NCBI GenBank assembly: GCA_902533695.1
Contig: CACAMV010000002.1
Span: forward strand, 17,179-81,178
Length of the DNA stretch: 64,000 bases
DNA from: an uncultured SAR116 cluster alpha proteobacterium
GTDB lineage: Bacteria > Pseudomonadota > Alphaproteobacteria > Puniceispirillales > Marisalimonadaceae
Reading direction: 5' to 3'
The first letter of the stretch is position 1; every line of letters begins with the position of its first letter. The notes beneath the pieces are model-generated. The model was not told the DNA's origin, did no database searches, and was given only the letters and a program-made list of their open reading frames with translations. Below, piece after piece: positions 1-10,126 of this stretch. A program made the translations under genes and the position numbers.

Positions 1-69
1 TTAAAGATAGAATTGCTGAAGCATCTCTAAACTTCGCAATAGGTATTGAGGAAGGGATTTATTAAGGTT

Positions 70-912
70 TTAATTTGTGGGATAAGAGGGTATACCTTTT
101 AAACCTTCAATTAGGGAATTTTGAAAGTTTTTCATTGCTTTATTGTTAGGTGAAGTTTCATTTATAGCATCTAAGAAACTTTTTATATCTTTTTCTAAGA
201 TCCCAATTGTATTTTTACTATCATAATTTTCTTTCGACCAATCAATATTTTCTAAATTATTAGCAAACCAAGTTTGACCTGAGGAATCTTTTAAGACATC
301 AAGTAATTGTTTAGGCTTTATTCCAAAACTTTTAGCCTTTGACAAAACGTTTCTTACGGCAACAACTGAACAGGATGCAACAAAATTGTTAAGTACCTTT
401 ACAGACATTCCTTCACCGAAGGAGCCGATATGTTTAATTTTTTTTCCCATTAATTTTAAAAGAGGCAAAATGTTTTTAAATTGAACTTTTGTGCTCCCAA
501 TCATAAAGGTTAATGACGCTCTTTTTGCACTCATCGGGGCGCCAGACATAGGTGCATCAATCAAAGTTATATTTCTAGGAGATTTTTTTTTCAAACTTTT
601 GATAAACAAAGGCGACAAAGTTGATGAAATTATTAAAAATTTTGGCTTTTTAAAATAAAATAATCCGTTTTTTCCTTCACAAATTTCTATGGTTTCATTT
701 ATATCTCTGACTAAACTTATGATAATTTCATTTTGATCAAAAAAAGATAATTTTGATTCTACAAAATTGTTTTTTATACTTTTAAAGTTTTCTTTCGGTT
801 TTATATCATAACCTGTAGCAGATATTTTGTTTTTCAATAGAACTTTTAGCATTGGCAACCCCATTGTGCCACAACCAGCAATTCCTATTTTTCTTTTAAG
901 AATGTTTTTCAT
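70..912 (-). CDS. NAD(P)-dependent 3-hydroxyisobutyrate dehydrogenase-family oxidoreductase
   Basis: N-terminal Rossmann GIAGCGTMGLPM; DAPMSGAPMSAKRASLTFMIG substrate motif; VKVLNN catalytic-Lys region. Confidence 0.85.
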   Translation of the reverse strand: MKNILKRKIGIAGCGTMGLPMLKVLLKNKISATGYDIKPKENFKSIKNNFVESKLSFFDQNEIIISLVRDINETIEICEGKNGLFYFKKPKFLIISSTLSPLFIKSLKKKSPRNITLIDAPMSGAPMSAKRASLTFMIGSTKVQFKNILPLLKLMGKKIKHIGSFGEGMSVKVLNNFVASCSVVAVRNVLSKAKSFGIKPKQLLDVLKDSSGQTWFANNLENIDWSKENYDSKNTIGILEKDIKSFLDAINETSPNNKAMKNFQNSLIEGLKGIPSYPTN

Positions 913-986
913 GAAGAATCCTCTAAACTTTTTATTAAAATTTAATATAATAAATCATAATAAATTTAAAAAGTGATAATTAAATA

Positions 987-1841
987 GTGTTTAAAGAATT
1001 AGATATAGATAAACTTAGGTCTTGGATAGGTAAAACTGAAATTGCAGAGGATATATTAACCCCTAGTTTAGAACAAAAATTTCGTGCAACTTTAGATATG
1101 GATGTTGAAAGCCCTAAATTAGGAGATGAAGCTTCATCAGGTATACACTGGACATTAGCTCCTCCAGTTACAAAATTTTCAGAATTGGGTAAAGACTCTC
1201 ATGCTGCTAGGGGAGCCTTCCTTCCCCCAGTTCCGCTGCCAAGAAGAATGTGGGCAGGGTGTGAAACTGAATTTTTGTCACCTTTATATGTGGGTGATCA
1301 TATTGTAAGAAAATCTTCAATAATAGATGTGTCTTTAAAAGATGGAAAAACTGGGAAATTATGCTTTGTGAAAGTTAAACATGTGTTTGATGTAAAAAAT
1401 CAAAATGTGTTGAATGAATTTCAGGATATTGTTTATAGAGATATGGGTATGGGTAAAAATGTTTCAACCTTTAAAGTGCCATTTCCTTTTGAAAAGGGTG
1501 AATTAGAAGAAGAAATTTTTACACATCCCACTTTATTATTTAGGTATTCAGCAATAACATTTAATGGCCATAGAATTCACTATGATTATAAGTATTGTAA
1601 AGAAGAAGAAAATTACAAAGATCTTGTTTTTCATGGTCCATTGCAGGCTACTTTGTTACTCAGGGCTTCAGAAAAATTAGCCAACAAAAAAGCCAAAAAA
1701 TTTATACATAAAGGAACTGCGCCAGTATTTGCAAATGAAAATTTACAAATAAAAGTTATATGCTCCAATGAAAACGAGATTTCATCTTTTACTAGTACAA
1801 GTGAATCTGGAATGACAATGAAAGGAAGTGCTATTTTTTAA
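987..1841 (+). CDS. MaoC/FAS1-like dehydratase (mesaconyl-C4-CoA hydratase-like)
   Basis: GTG start; hot-dog dehydratase features ending FNGHRIHYDYKYCKEEENYKDLVFHGPLQATLL. Confidence 0.75.
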   Translation: MFKELDIDKLRSWIGKTEIAEDILTPSLEQKFRATLDMDVESPKLGDEASSGIHWTLAPPVTKFSELGKDSHAARGAFLPPVPLPRRMWAGCETEFLSPLYVGDHIVRKSSIIDVSLKDGKTGKLCFVKVKHVFDVKNQNVLNEFQDIVYRDMGMGKNVSTFKVPFPFEKGELEEEIFTHPTLLFRYSAITFNGHRIHYDYKYCKEEENYKDLVFHGPLQATLLLRASEKLANKKAKKFIHKGTAPVFANENLQIKVICSNENEISSFTSTSESGMTMKGSAIF

Positions 1842-2984
1842 TTATTTAAATTCCTTTCTTATACTTTTTCCATTTTCATTCAGTTTTGGAACATTTTTAG
1901 CAAAAAAATGTTTCCCGTCATGTTCTGCCCCTGGTGCTACCATTTTAACTTCTCCATTTGGTGCATTAATCTCTATAAATTGGTTTTGAGGATGTAATGA
2001 AAATTGTTCAATATTTGAAATTCTTCCGTAAGCTATGCCGCCTAGGTCACATTTATTTATAACTTCATCTCTGGTATTTTTTTCAAACTTTTCATTAATT
2101 ATTTTTTCAAGCTTTTTAGTATTTTTAACTCTCAAACTATTAGAAGAAAATAATTCGTCAAATGCTAATTTTTCATTTTCCAATACATATTTGCAAAAAT
2201 TAACCCATTCTCTTTCATTTTGTATTCCAATTAAGATTTCAAGTTTATCACGACACTGAAAAGATGCATATGGTGTTATGGTTGGATGTCGTATACCGCA
2301 TCTTTTGGGTTCTTTTTTGGAATATGCATATTGAAGGTATGGAACATTCATCCAGTCTGATAGAGAAGAAAATAAAGAAACTGAAATATGTCTACCTTTT
2401 CCTGACTTGTTTCTACCAATTAATGCTTGTAAAACTGCATTAAGAGCAGTCATGCCAGCAGAAATGTCACATACTGATACACCCACCCTGGCTCTTCCTT
2501 TTTCAATTTCATTTTCTGGAACACCAGTTAAATCTGTTAGTCCTGTTTCTGCCTGAATAAGCATGTCATAGGCCTTTTGTTTCATATATGGACCTTTTTC
2601 TCCGAATCCAGTGATAGAACATGTTATTAATTTAGGAAACTCTTCTCTTAAAATTTCAAGATTTAAACCTAATCTTTCAAAAGCTCCAGGTGCTAAGTTT
2701 TGTATCAAGATATCTGCCTTTTTAATAATATTTTTTAAAACTTGAAGATCATCTAGTTCTTTTAAATTTAAGGCAATAGATTCTTTTCCGCGGTTAAGCC
2801 AGACAAAATAAGCGCTATCACCATTAACAAAAGTATCATAGTTTCTAGCAAAATCTCCTTCCGGACGTTCTATTTTGATTACTCTTGCTCCAGCATCTGC
2901 AAGCCTACTTGATAGGTAAGGAGCAGCTACGGCTTGTTCAATTGATACAACCAATATATCTTTTAAATCACTTAACATAATCAT
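1842..2984 (-). CDS. CaiB/BaiF family CoA transferase
   Basis: RLADAGARVIKIERPEGDFAR, SIALNLK, GFGEKGPY motifs typical of class III CoA transferases. Confidence 0.9.
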   Translation of the reverse strand: MIMLSDLKDILVVSIEQAVAAPYLSSRLADAGARVIKIERPEGDFARNYDTFVNGDSAYFVWLNRGKESIALNLKELDDLQVLKNIIKKADILIQNLAPGAFERLGLNLEILREEFPKLITCSITGFGEKGPYMKQKAYDMLIQAETGLTDLTGVPENEIEKGRARVGVSVCDISAGMTALNAVLQALIGRNKSGKGRHISVSLFSSLSDWMNVPYLQYAYSKKEPKRCGIRHPTITPYASFQCRDKLEILIGIQNEREWVNFCKYVLENEKLAFDELFSSNSLRVKNTKKLEKIINEKFEKNTRDEVINKCDLGGIAYGRISNIEQFSLHPQNQFIEINAPNGEVKMVAPGAEHDGKHFFAKNVPKLNENGKSIRKEFK

Positions 2985-3063
2985 TCCACTTTAAAAGTTT
3001 GCGTAAAAATATAATATGAATTAAAAAATAAATAAATCATAGTCTTTAAATTGAAAGTTTGTA

Positions 3064-4413
3064 ATGGAAAGTTTTAATTATGACTTAATAGTAATTGGAG
3101 CAGGTTCTGGAGGCACTAGAACTGCAAGAATTGCTGCTGGGTATGGCGCTAAGACAGCTGTGGTTGAAGCTGACAGACCTGGTGGAACTTGTGTTCTGAG
3201 AGGCTGTGTTCCAAAAAAATTATTAATTTATGGTTCTGAGTTTTCAAGAAATGTTGAAGATGCTATCGGGTATAGCTGGGAAGTTGGCGGTATAAAGCCG
3301 AATTGGTCTGATTTAATAGTTAAAAAGAATAAAGAACTAGACCGTTTACATGAAATTTATAAAAATCTTATAATCAATTCTGGATGTGATTTGTACCGAG
3401 GGTTTGGAAAATTAATTTCACATAATAAAGTTTTAGTAAGCTCTAATAATGAAGAAAAAATAATTTCTGCAAAAAAAATTATGATTGCTGTCGGCGGAAA
3501 ATCAAATTTTCCTAATTTTGTAGGCAATGAATTTATGATTAACTCTGATGAAGCTCTTGATCTTAAAAAACTTCCAAAATCTGTAATTATATATGGATCA
3601 GGTTATATTGCAGTTGAGTTTGCAGGAATTTTTTCTGGATTTGGTGTTGATACAAGTCTAGTTTTTAGATCAGATTACGTATTAAGAGGTTTTGATCTTG
3701 ATATAAGAAAAAAGCTAACAGGGCAGATTGAAAACTCAGGTGTTAGGATATTTCCTAATAATAATATTGAGCGCATTGATAAAAATGAAAATAAATATAA
3801 AATTAAAGTTTCTGATAAAATAATACTTGAATCTGATCTTGTTATGGGGGCAACGGGAAGAAAACCTAATACGGAAGATTTAGAATTAGAGGCTATTGGT
3901 TTAGAATTAGGAAAAAATGGTGAAGTTTTAGTTAATAATTATAATCAAAGTGATATCCCATCTATTTATGCTATTGGCGACGTCACAAATAGAATTAATT
4001 TAACACCAGTAGCAATAGCTGAAGGTCATGCGTTTTCTGATAGAGAGTTTGGGGGCATAAAAAGGTTTGTTTCATATGAAAATGTACCGTGCGCTGTTTT
4101 CTCACAACCACCAGTTTCAATTGTTGGTATTAGCAAAAATGAGGCTGTAAAAAGGGGAATTAAAGTTAAAGAATACGTATCTGAATTTAATCCTTTAAAA
4201 AATACTATATCCGGAAAAATAGAAAAAACTCTCATTAAGTTGATAGTAGATAAAAATAATAAAGTAATTGGAGCACACATGTTAGGCGAGCATGCACCTG
4301 AAATAATTCAAGGTATTGCCATAGCAATAAAAGCAGGAGCTAATAAGAATCATTTTGATGAAACAATAGGTATTCACCCTACAGCTGCAGAAGAATTTGT
4401 AACAATGAAATAA
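3064..4413 (+). CDS. gor: glutathione-disulfide reductase
   Basis: FAD motif GAGSGGTRTARIAA; redox disulfide GGTCVLRGCVPKK; C-terminal HPTAAEEFV. Confidence 0.9.
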   Translation: MESFNYDLIVIGAGSGGTRTARIAAGYGAKTAVVEADRPGGTCVLRGCVPKKLLIYGSEFSRNVEDAIGYSWEVGGIKPNWSDLIVKKNKELDRLHEIYKNLIINSGCDLYRGFGKLISHNKVLVSSNNEEKIISAKKIMIAVGGKSNFPNFVGNEFMINSDEALDLKKLPKSVIIYGSGYIAVEFAGIFSGFGVDTSLVFRSDYVLRGFDLDIRKKLTGQIENSGVRIFPNNNIERIDKNENKYKIKVSDKIILESDLVMGATGRKPNTEDLELEAIGLELGKNGEVLVNNYNQSDIPSIYAIGDVTNRINLTPVAIAEGHAFSDREFGGIKRFVSYENVPCAVFSQPPVSIVGISKNEAVKRGIKVKEYVSEFNPLKNTISGKIEKTLIKLIVDKNNKVIGAHMLGEHAPEIIQGIAIAIKAGANKNHFDETIGIHPTAAEEFVTMK

Positions 4414-4481
4414 AATTTTTTTATTTATTGATAAAATTCTCAACTATTATAATGTGTTACATCAATCAAAAGGAATGTTAA

Positions 4482-5864
4482 ATGAAATGGTCAACTAATT
4501 CATGGCAAGAATTTCCTATAAAACAGTTTCCTGAATATAGTGACAAAGCAAAACTATCAGAAACTGAAAAGGAGTTAGCTAAAAGACCACCATTAGTTTT
4601 TGCTGAAGAAGTAAGGCGTTTAAGAAGACGTTTAGCTTCCGTAGCTGAGGGCAAATCATTTTTGCTTCAAGGTGGAGATTGTGCAGAATCGTTTTTAGAG
4701 CATAATGCTAATAATATAAGAGATAGTTTTAAAGTTTTCTTACAAATGGCAGTAGTGTTAACTTTTGGTTCTTCATTGCCAGTTGTTAAGATAGGTAGAT
4801 TTGCAGGTCAATATTCAAAGCCTAGATCTTCGCCGGTTGAAGTTATAGATGGAATAGAATTGCCAAGCTATAAAGGTGATATGATAAATGACATGGCTTT
4901 TGATAAACTTTCAAGAGAGCCTGATCCGATCCGTTTATTAAAAGCTTATGATAAGTCTGCGTCAACATTAAATTTATTGCGTGCCTTTGCAAGTGGAGGA
5001 ATGGCTGATTTAACTAAGATACAAGAATGGAATCTAGAATTTGTTAATGGGACAAAGGAAGCTGAAAGATACGAAAAAATTGCTGAAAAAATATCAGAGT
5101 CTTTATCATTTATGAATGCCTGTGGTATTACTCCAAGTAACACACTTCAACTGAGAGAAACTGAATTTTATACTTCTCATGAAGCTTTATTATTAAATTA
5201 TGAAGAATCTTTAACTAGAAAAGATACTATAACAGAAGAAAAAGGTTGGTTTGCTACATCTGCCCATATGCTATGGATAGGTGATAGAACTAGAGATCTA
5301 GATGGCGCTCATGTGGAGTATATGAAAGGCATTTCAAATCCTATTGGTGTTAAGTGTGGTCCAACTTTAGATCCTGATGAATTAATAAAAATTATAGAAA
5401 AGTTAAATCCTTTAAATCAACCTGGTAGACTTACATTAATTGCTAGAATGGGAGCAAAAAATGTTTTTAAAAATTTAAAGCCATTAGTGCAGGCTGTTAA
5501 GAAAAATGGCCTTGTAGTCGGTTGGTGTTGTGATCCAATGCATGGCAACACTATCAAGGCTTCAAATGGTTTTAAGACGAGAAAAGTTGATGATATAATG
5601 GATGAAGTTAAGGGTTTTTTTGATGTACATTCTGAATTAGAATCAATACCAGGTGGAGTTCATTTTGAAATGACTGGACAAAATGTTACTGAATGTGTTG
5701 GAGGAATTTATACTGTAAAAGAATCCAATTTGGCTGATAGATATCACACTCATTGTGACCCCAGGTTAAATGCCAAACAATCACTTGAATTAGCTTTTTT
5801 ATTAGCAGAGTTATTAGTTGAAAGAAGAAAAAAACTAAATAAGGATCTTTCAAAAGTCTCTTAA
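4482..5864 (+). CDS. class II 3-deoxy-7-phosphoheptulonate synthase
   Basis: WSTNSWQEFPIKQ..., LLQGGDCAESF, GGVHFEMTGQNVTECVGG plant-type DAHP synthase motifs. Confidence 0.93.
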   Translation: MKWSTNSWQEFPIKQFPEYSDKAKLSETEKELAKRPPLVFAEEVRRLRRRLASVAEGKSFLLQGGDCAESFLEHNANNIRDSFKVFLQMAVVLTFGSSLPVVKIGRFAGQYSKPRSSPVEVIDGIELPSYKGDMINDMAFDKLSREPDPIRLLKAYDKSASTLNLLRAFASGGMADLTKIQEWNLEFVNGTKEAERYEKIAEKISESLSFMNACGITPSNTLQLRETEFYTSHEALLLNYEESLTRKDTITEEKGWFATSAHMLWIGDRTRDLDGAHVEYMKGISNPIGVKCGPTLDPDELIKIIEKLNPLNQPGRLTLIARMGAKNVFKNLKPLVQAVKKNGLVVGWCCDPMHGNTIKASNGFKTRKVDDIMDEVKGFFDVHSELESIPGGVHFEMTGQNVTECVGGIYTVKESNLADRYHTHCDPRLNAKQSLELAFLLAELLVERRKKLNKDLSKVS

Positions 5865-5877
5865 ATATTTAGCACAA

Positions 5878-7059
5878 ATGTCAAATTCAAAAAAGAATTC
5901 TGAAATAATAAATAAAAAAAGGTTAGTTGGTACCAGACCAGATAAAGAACTTTTAAACTCAGTTACAGATAGATATTTTCTAAGAACTAAGGAAATAGTG
6001 TCAAAGTTTGGTGATACTGAAGTAACATATGCTATTTTTATGAGAAGACCTGTTTTGTCTGCAATTAGCCCTGCAATAGATTGGTTGCAAGAAATAATTA
6101 AAGAAAGAAAAGTTAGTGTAACAATCAACAGGCTATTTAATGAAGGGGATTATGTAGGTGCTGGTGAACCTTTAGTTTATATTTCAGGATCAATGTCAAA
6201 TCTGGTAGACCTTGAAACAGCTTTGCTCCAAAAAATAGGAGCTACTTGTGTCGCTGCTTATAATGCGAAATCTATGGTGTTATCATTACCCAAAGTTTCT
6301 TTTTTAGCAATGGATGCAAGGCATTGTGCTGGCATAGATATGTCAGATTTAATGGCTTATGGAGCTTTTATTGGTTCGGAGTCTGCGAAGAAAGAAAATG
6401 GAGCAAATGGGTTTATTGGATGTGCAACAGATAGAACTGCATATTTGTTTAACGACACTAAAGGCTTAGGAACAATGCCACATGCATTGGTTGGCTATGC
6501 TGGTTCAACAGTTAGAGCTGCAGAGATGTTTAATCATGCTTGGCCAAACGAACCACTCACTGTTTTGATAGATTATTTTGGAAAAGAAATAACTGATGGT
6601 TTGGCAGTTTGTAGAAAATTCAAATCTCTAGCTTCAAACAAAAAACTTTCCTTGAGACTTGATACTCATGGGAGTAGATATATCGAAGGATTAGATGTTG
6701 CGGGTTCATATTCTGTTTTAGAAAGAAATATACCTGAAGCCATAAAGGGTTACAGAACTGAACAAGAATTAAGGTATCTTATCGGAACAGGTGTTTCTGC
6801 GGCAGCTGTGTGGAGGTTAAGAGAAATTCTAGATGAAGCTGGATTTAATGATGTAAAGATAGTAGCTTCAAGTGGATTTGGACCAGAAAAATGTAAAGTT
6901 TTTGGACTTGCAAATGTTCCAGTGGATGTTATTGGAACAGGTTCTTATCTGCCAAGTATGTGGTCAGAAACATATGCAACAGCAGATATAATTTCTTATG
7001 GTGGTAAATCAATGGTAAAATTTGGCAGAGAATTTTTATTTAACAAGTCTAAAAATTAA
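5878..7059 (+). CDS. pncB: nicotinate phosphoribosyltransferase-family protein
   Basis: FGDTEVTYAIFMRRP, MDARHCAG, RLDTHGSRYIEG, ASSGFGPEKC; NAPRTase family; followed directly by nadE. Confidence 0.85.
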   Translation: MSNSKKNSEIINKKRLVGTRPDKELLNSVTDRYFLRTKEIVSKFGDTEVTYAIFMRRPVLSAISPAIDWLQEIIKERKVSVTINRLFNEGDYVGAGEPLVYISGSMSNLVDLETALLQKIGATCVAAYNAKSMVLSLPKVSFLAMDARHCAGIDMSDLMAYGAFIGSESAKKENGANGFIGCATDRTAYLFNDTKGLGTMPHALVGYAGSTVRAAEMFNHAWPNEPLTVLIDYFGKEITDGLAVCRKFKSLASNKKLSLRLDTHGSRYIEGLDVAGSYSVLERNIPEAIKGYRTEQELRYLIGTGVSAAAVWRLREILDEAGFNDVKIVASSGFGPEKCKVFGLANVPVDVIGTGSYLPSMWSETYATADIISYGGKSMVKFGREFLFNKSKN

Positions 7060-7074
7060 ATAAATTATTTTGCA

Positions 7075-8733
7075 ATGAAAAATAAACTTAAGATAGCATT
7101 AGCTCAATTAAATCCTTTAGTCGGTGATGTGGTAGGAAATGTAAATAAACTGATTAAAATTAGATCAGAGTTAGATAACGATGTTGATTTAATAGTTGCA
7201 CCAGAATTATATATTTCTGGGTATCCTATTGATGATCTGGTTTTAAGAGAAGATTTTTTAATTTTAGTAGAAAGTCAAATTGAAAAATTAGCTAAAGATA
7301 CTGAAGACAATAAGTCTGCCATTATTGTTGGAGCTCCTAGAAAAGATAATAATTTTATTAAAAATTCTGTATTTGTCCTAGAAAACGGAAAAATTTCAAC
7401 TTTTCGTGATAAATATGAACTTCCAAATACTGGTGTTTTCGATGAGCAAAGAATTTTTAAATCAGGTCCGTTATCGGGTCCTGTAAATGTTAAAGGAGTA
7501 AAGATTGGTTTACCAATTTGCGAAGATATTTGGGATGAAACAGTTCTAGAATGCCAAGCAGAGTCAGGAGCTGAAATGTTTTTATCTATTAACGCATCCC
7601 CGTTTTCAATAGACAAAAAAGATAAGAGATATTCCGTTGTTGCATCACGAGTACATGAAACCAAGCTACCTTTGATATATTTAAATCGGATAGGTGGTCA
7701 AGATGAATTAATATTTGATGGATCGTCTTTTGGTTTAAATGACGATGGAAAATTATTTTTTAATTCTCTAGATTTTGAAGAACAGGTTTCAATAATTAAT
7801 ATCAAAAATGAAAATCAAAGATGGAAAGGTTCAGGAAAAATAGAAAAATCATCTAATAAAATTGAAAGTTTGTATAAAGCATTAGTTTTAGGTCTTAGAG
7901 ATTATGTAAATAATAATCGGTTTCCCGGTGTAATATTAGGTATGTCTGGAGGAATTGATTCAGCTCTTGTTGCTACAATTGCTACAGACGCTCTCGGCCC
8001 TGAACTGGTTCAAGTCGTCATGCTACCAAGCCCATATACTAGCAATCAAAGTTTAGAAGATGCAGAGGTTGCAGCAAACCTTTTAGGTATAAAATATTCG
8101 AATTTGGATATTAGTGATACAATGTTAGTAATAGAAAATGTTTTAAAAAATTTCGATGGTCCTCCTTTTGTTCCCGGTATAACAGAAGAAAATATTCAAT
8201 CTCGTTTAAGAGGATTATTGCTAATGGCTTTATCAAATAGATTTGGCAATATGGTTTTAGCAACAGGTAATAAGTCAGAATATGCAGTAGGATATGCAAC
8301 GTTATATGGAGATATGTGCGGTGGTTATGCTCCTTTAAAAGATGTATGGAAAACTGATGTAATCAAGTTATGTAAGTGGAGAAATAAAAATTTTTCTAAT
8401 AGTTTTCTTGGACCAAAAGATTATGTTATGCCCAATAATATTATAAATAAACCTCCTACAGCAGAATTAAGAGCAGATCAAAAAGATACTGATAGTTTGC
8501 CTGATTATGGAATTTTAGATGCAATTTTAAAAAGTCTTGTTGAAGATGAAATTTCAATTGAGAATATAACTGCTAGAGGGTTTGATAAAAAAACGGTTGA
8601 GAAAATCTCAAAACTTTTAACTAGATCTGAATATAAGAGATTTCAATCACCACCTGGACCAAAAGTAACCCCTAAAGCATTTGGACGAGATAGAAGGTTT
8701 CCTTTGACAAGCGGATTCCAAAACTGGAATTAA
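7075..8733 (+). CDS. nadE: glutamine-dependent NAD+ synthetase
   Basis: N-terminal nitrilase domain (APELYISGYPIDDL, GLPICEDIW) plus PP-loop synthetase GMSGGIDSALVATIA and TGNKSEYAVGY. Confidence 0.95.
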   Translation: MKNKLKIALAQLNPLVGDVVGNVNKLIKIRSELDNDVDLIVAPELYISGYPIDDLVLREDFLILVESQIEKLAKDTEDNKSAIIVGAPRKDNNFIKNSVFVLENGKISTFRDKYELPNTGVFDEQRIFKSGPLSGPVNVKGVKIGLPICEDIWDETVLECQAESGAEMFLSINASPFSIDKKDKRYSVVASRVHETKLPLIYLNRIGGQDELIFDGSSFGLNDDGKLFFNSLDFEEQVSIINIKNENQRWKGSGKIEKSSNKIESLYKALVLGLRDYVNNNRFPGVILGMSGGIDSALVATIATDALGPELVQVVMLPSPYTSNQSLEDAEVAANLLGIKYSNLDISDTMLVIENVLKNFDGPPFVPGITEENIQSRLRGLLLMALSNRFGNMVLATGNKSEYAVGYATLYGDMCGGYAPLKDVWKTDVIKLCKWRNKNFSNSFLGPKDYVMPNNIINKPPTAELRADQKDTDSLPDYGILDAILKSLVEDEISIENITARGFDKKTVEKISKLLTRSEYKRFQSPPGPKVTPKAFGRDRRFPLTSGFQNWN

Positions 8734-8799
8734 ATTTTCTTTACACTGAATTATGAAATGTTTATTAAAACTAATTAAAAACTCTTATAGGTTAAAGAA

Positions 8800-10125
8800 A
8801 TGGTCAAATTAAGATTTGCACCAAGTCCCACGGGAAATTTGCATGTAGGTAATTATAGGACAGCATTAATTAATTTTCTGTTTACAAAAATTAATTCTGG
8901 TCATTTCTTGTTAAGAATAGATGACACAGATAACGAAAGATCTAAAATTGAATTTGAAAAAAGTATAAAGGAAGATTTAAGTTGGGCTGGATTGAAATGG
9001 GATAGTGAAGTTAAACAATCAAGTCGGATAAAAAGATACAGACAAGTTTTAGAAAGCTTAATTAAAAAACAATTTGTTTATCCTTGTTTTGAGACTCCAG
9101 AAGAATTATTACTGAAAAGAAAATCACAGTTGTCATCCGGCAAACCACCTGTTTATGATAGATCATCTCTAAAACTTTCCCCTTCGAATATTGAAAAATA
9201 TATCAGTGAAGGTAGAAAACCACATTTTCGTTTTATGCTTAATCACGAGACAGTATTTTGGAATGATCTTGTTAGAGGAGAGTGTAAATACAATATGAAA
9301 AATATTTCAGATCCAATTATTGTTAGAGAAGACGGAAGATTTATTTATACTCTAGCTTCTGTTATTGATGACATCGATCTTAATATCACTCATATTATAA
9401 GAGGTGAAGATCATGTGACAAATTCAGCAGCACAAATTCAGTTATTCAATTCACTTGGTTCAAAAGCTCCTACGATGGGTCATTTGTCACTCATGACAGA
9501 CTTTGAAGGAGAGAGTCTTTCCAAACGAATCGGAAGTATTTCTTTAAAAGAGTTAAGACATAATGAGATAGAAAGTTTGTCACTAAATTCTTATTTATCA
9601 CTAAATGGAACTTCAAAAAATATAATTTTAAGAAATAACCTTCATGAAATTATTTCTGATTTTAAAATTTCGGATTTTAATCGTGCGCCTACTAAATTTA
9701 ATTTTAATGATCTAAAGAAGCTAAATTCAAAATTTATTCAACAGTTAAATTATGAGGAAATTAAATCAAGATTTAATTATTTAGATCTAAAAATTGAAAA
9801 AAATGCCTGGGAGGTAATAAAATCAAATATTTTCTCCTTAAGTGAATTAAAAAAATGGGACCAGATAATTTACGGAGAATTATTAGAAAATGACGTTGAA
9901 GAAATAATGAAAGAAAATTTTATAAAACACATGCCTGAAAATAAATTTAATTCAGAAACTTGGAAAAATTGGACATATAATCTTGAAAAAAACCTAGATA
10001 TTAAAAAAAGCGAAATTTTTAAATTATTGCGTAAAGCATTGACAGGAATTTCAAAAGGACCAGAAATGTCTGAGTTAATTTTAATCATGGGTAAAGAAAA
10101 GATTTTAGATAGATTAAAAAAATAA
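8800..10125 (+). CDS. gltX: glutamyl-tRNA synthetase
   Basis: RFAPSPTGNLHVGNYRTAL (HIGH-type) and LSKRIGS (KMSKS-type). Confidence 0.93.
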   Translation: MVKLRFAPSPTGNLHVGNYRTALINFLFTKINSGHFLLRIDDTDNERSKIEFEKSIKEDLSWAGLKWDSEVKQSSRIKRYRQVLESLIKKQFVYPCFETPEELLLKRKSQLSSGKPPVYDRSSLKLSPSNIEKYISEGRKPHFRFMLNHETVFWNDLVRGECKYNMKNISDPIIVREDGRFIYTLASVIDDIDLNITHIIRGEDHVTNSAAQIQLFNSLGSKAPTMGHLSLMTDFEGESLSKRIGSISLKELRHNEIESLSLNSYLSLNGTSKNIILRNNLHEIISDFKISDFNRAPTKFNFNDLKKLNSKFIQQLNYEEIKSRFNYLDLKIEKNAWEVIKSNIFSLSELKKWDQIIYGELLENDVEEIMKENFIKHMPENKFNSETWKNWTYNLEKNLDIKKSEIFKLLRKALTGISKGPEMSELILIMGKEKILDRLKK

Positions 10126-10126
10126 A

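Noticed and set aside
5850-6128. 92 aa minus-strand ORF
   Set aside because: Antisense to the start of pncB; no support.
7275-7664. 129 aa minus-strand ORF
   Set aside because: Lies entirely antisense within conserved nadE coding sequence; no recognisable motif; shadow ORF.
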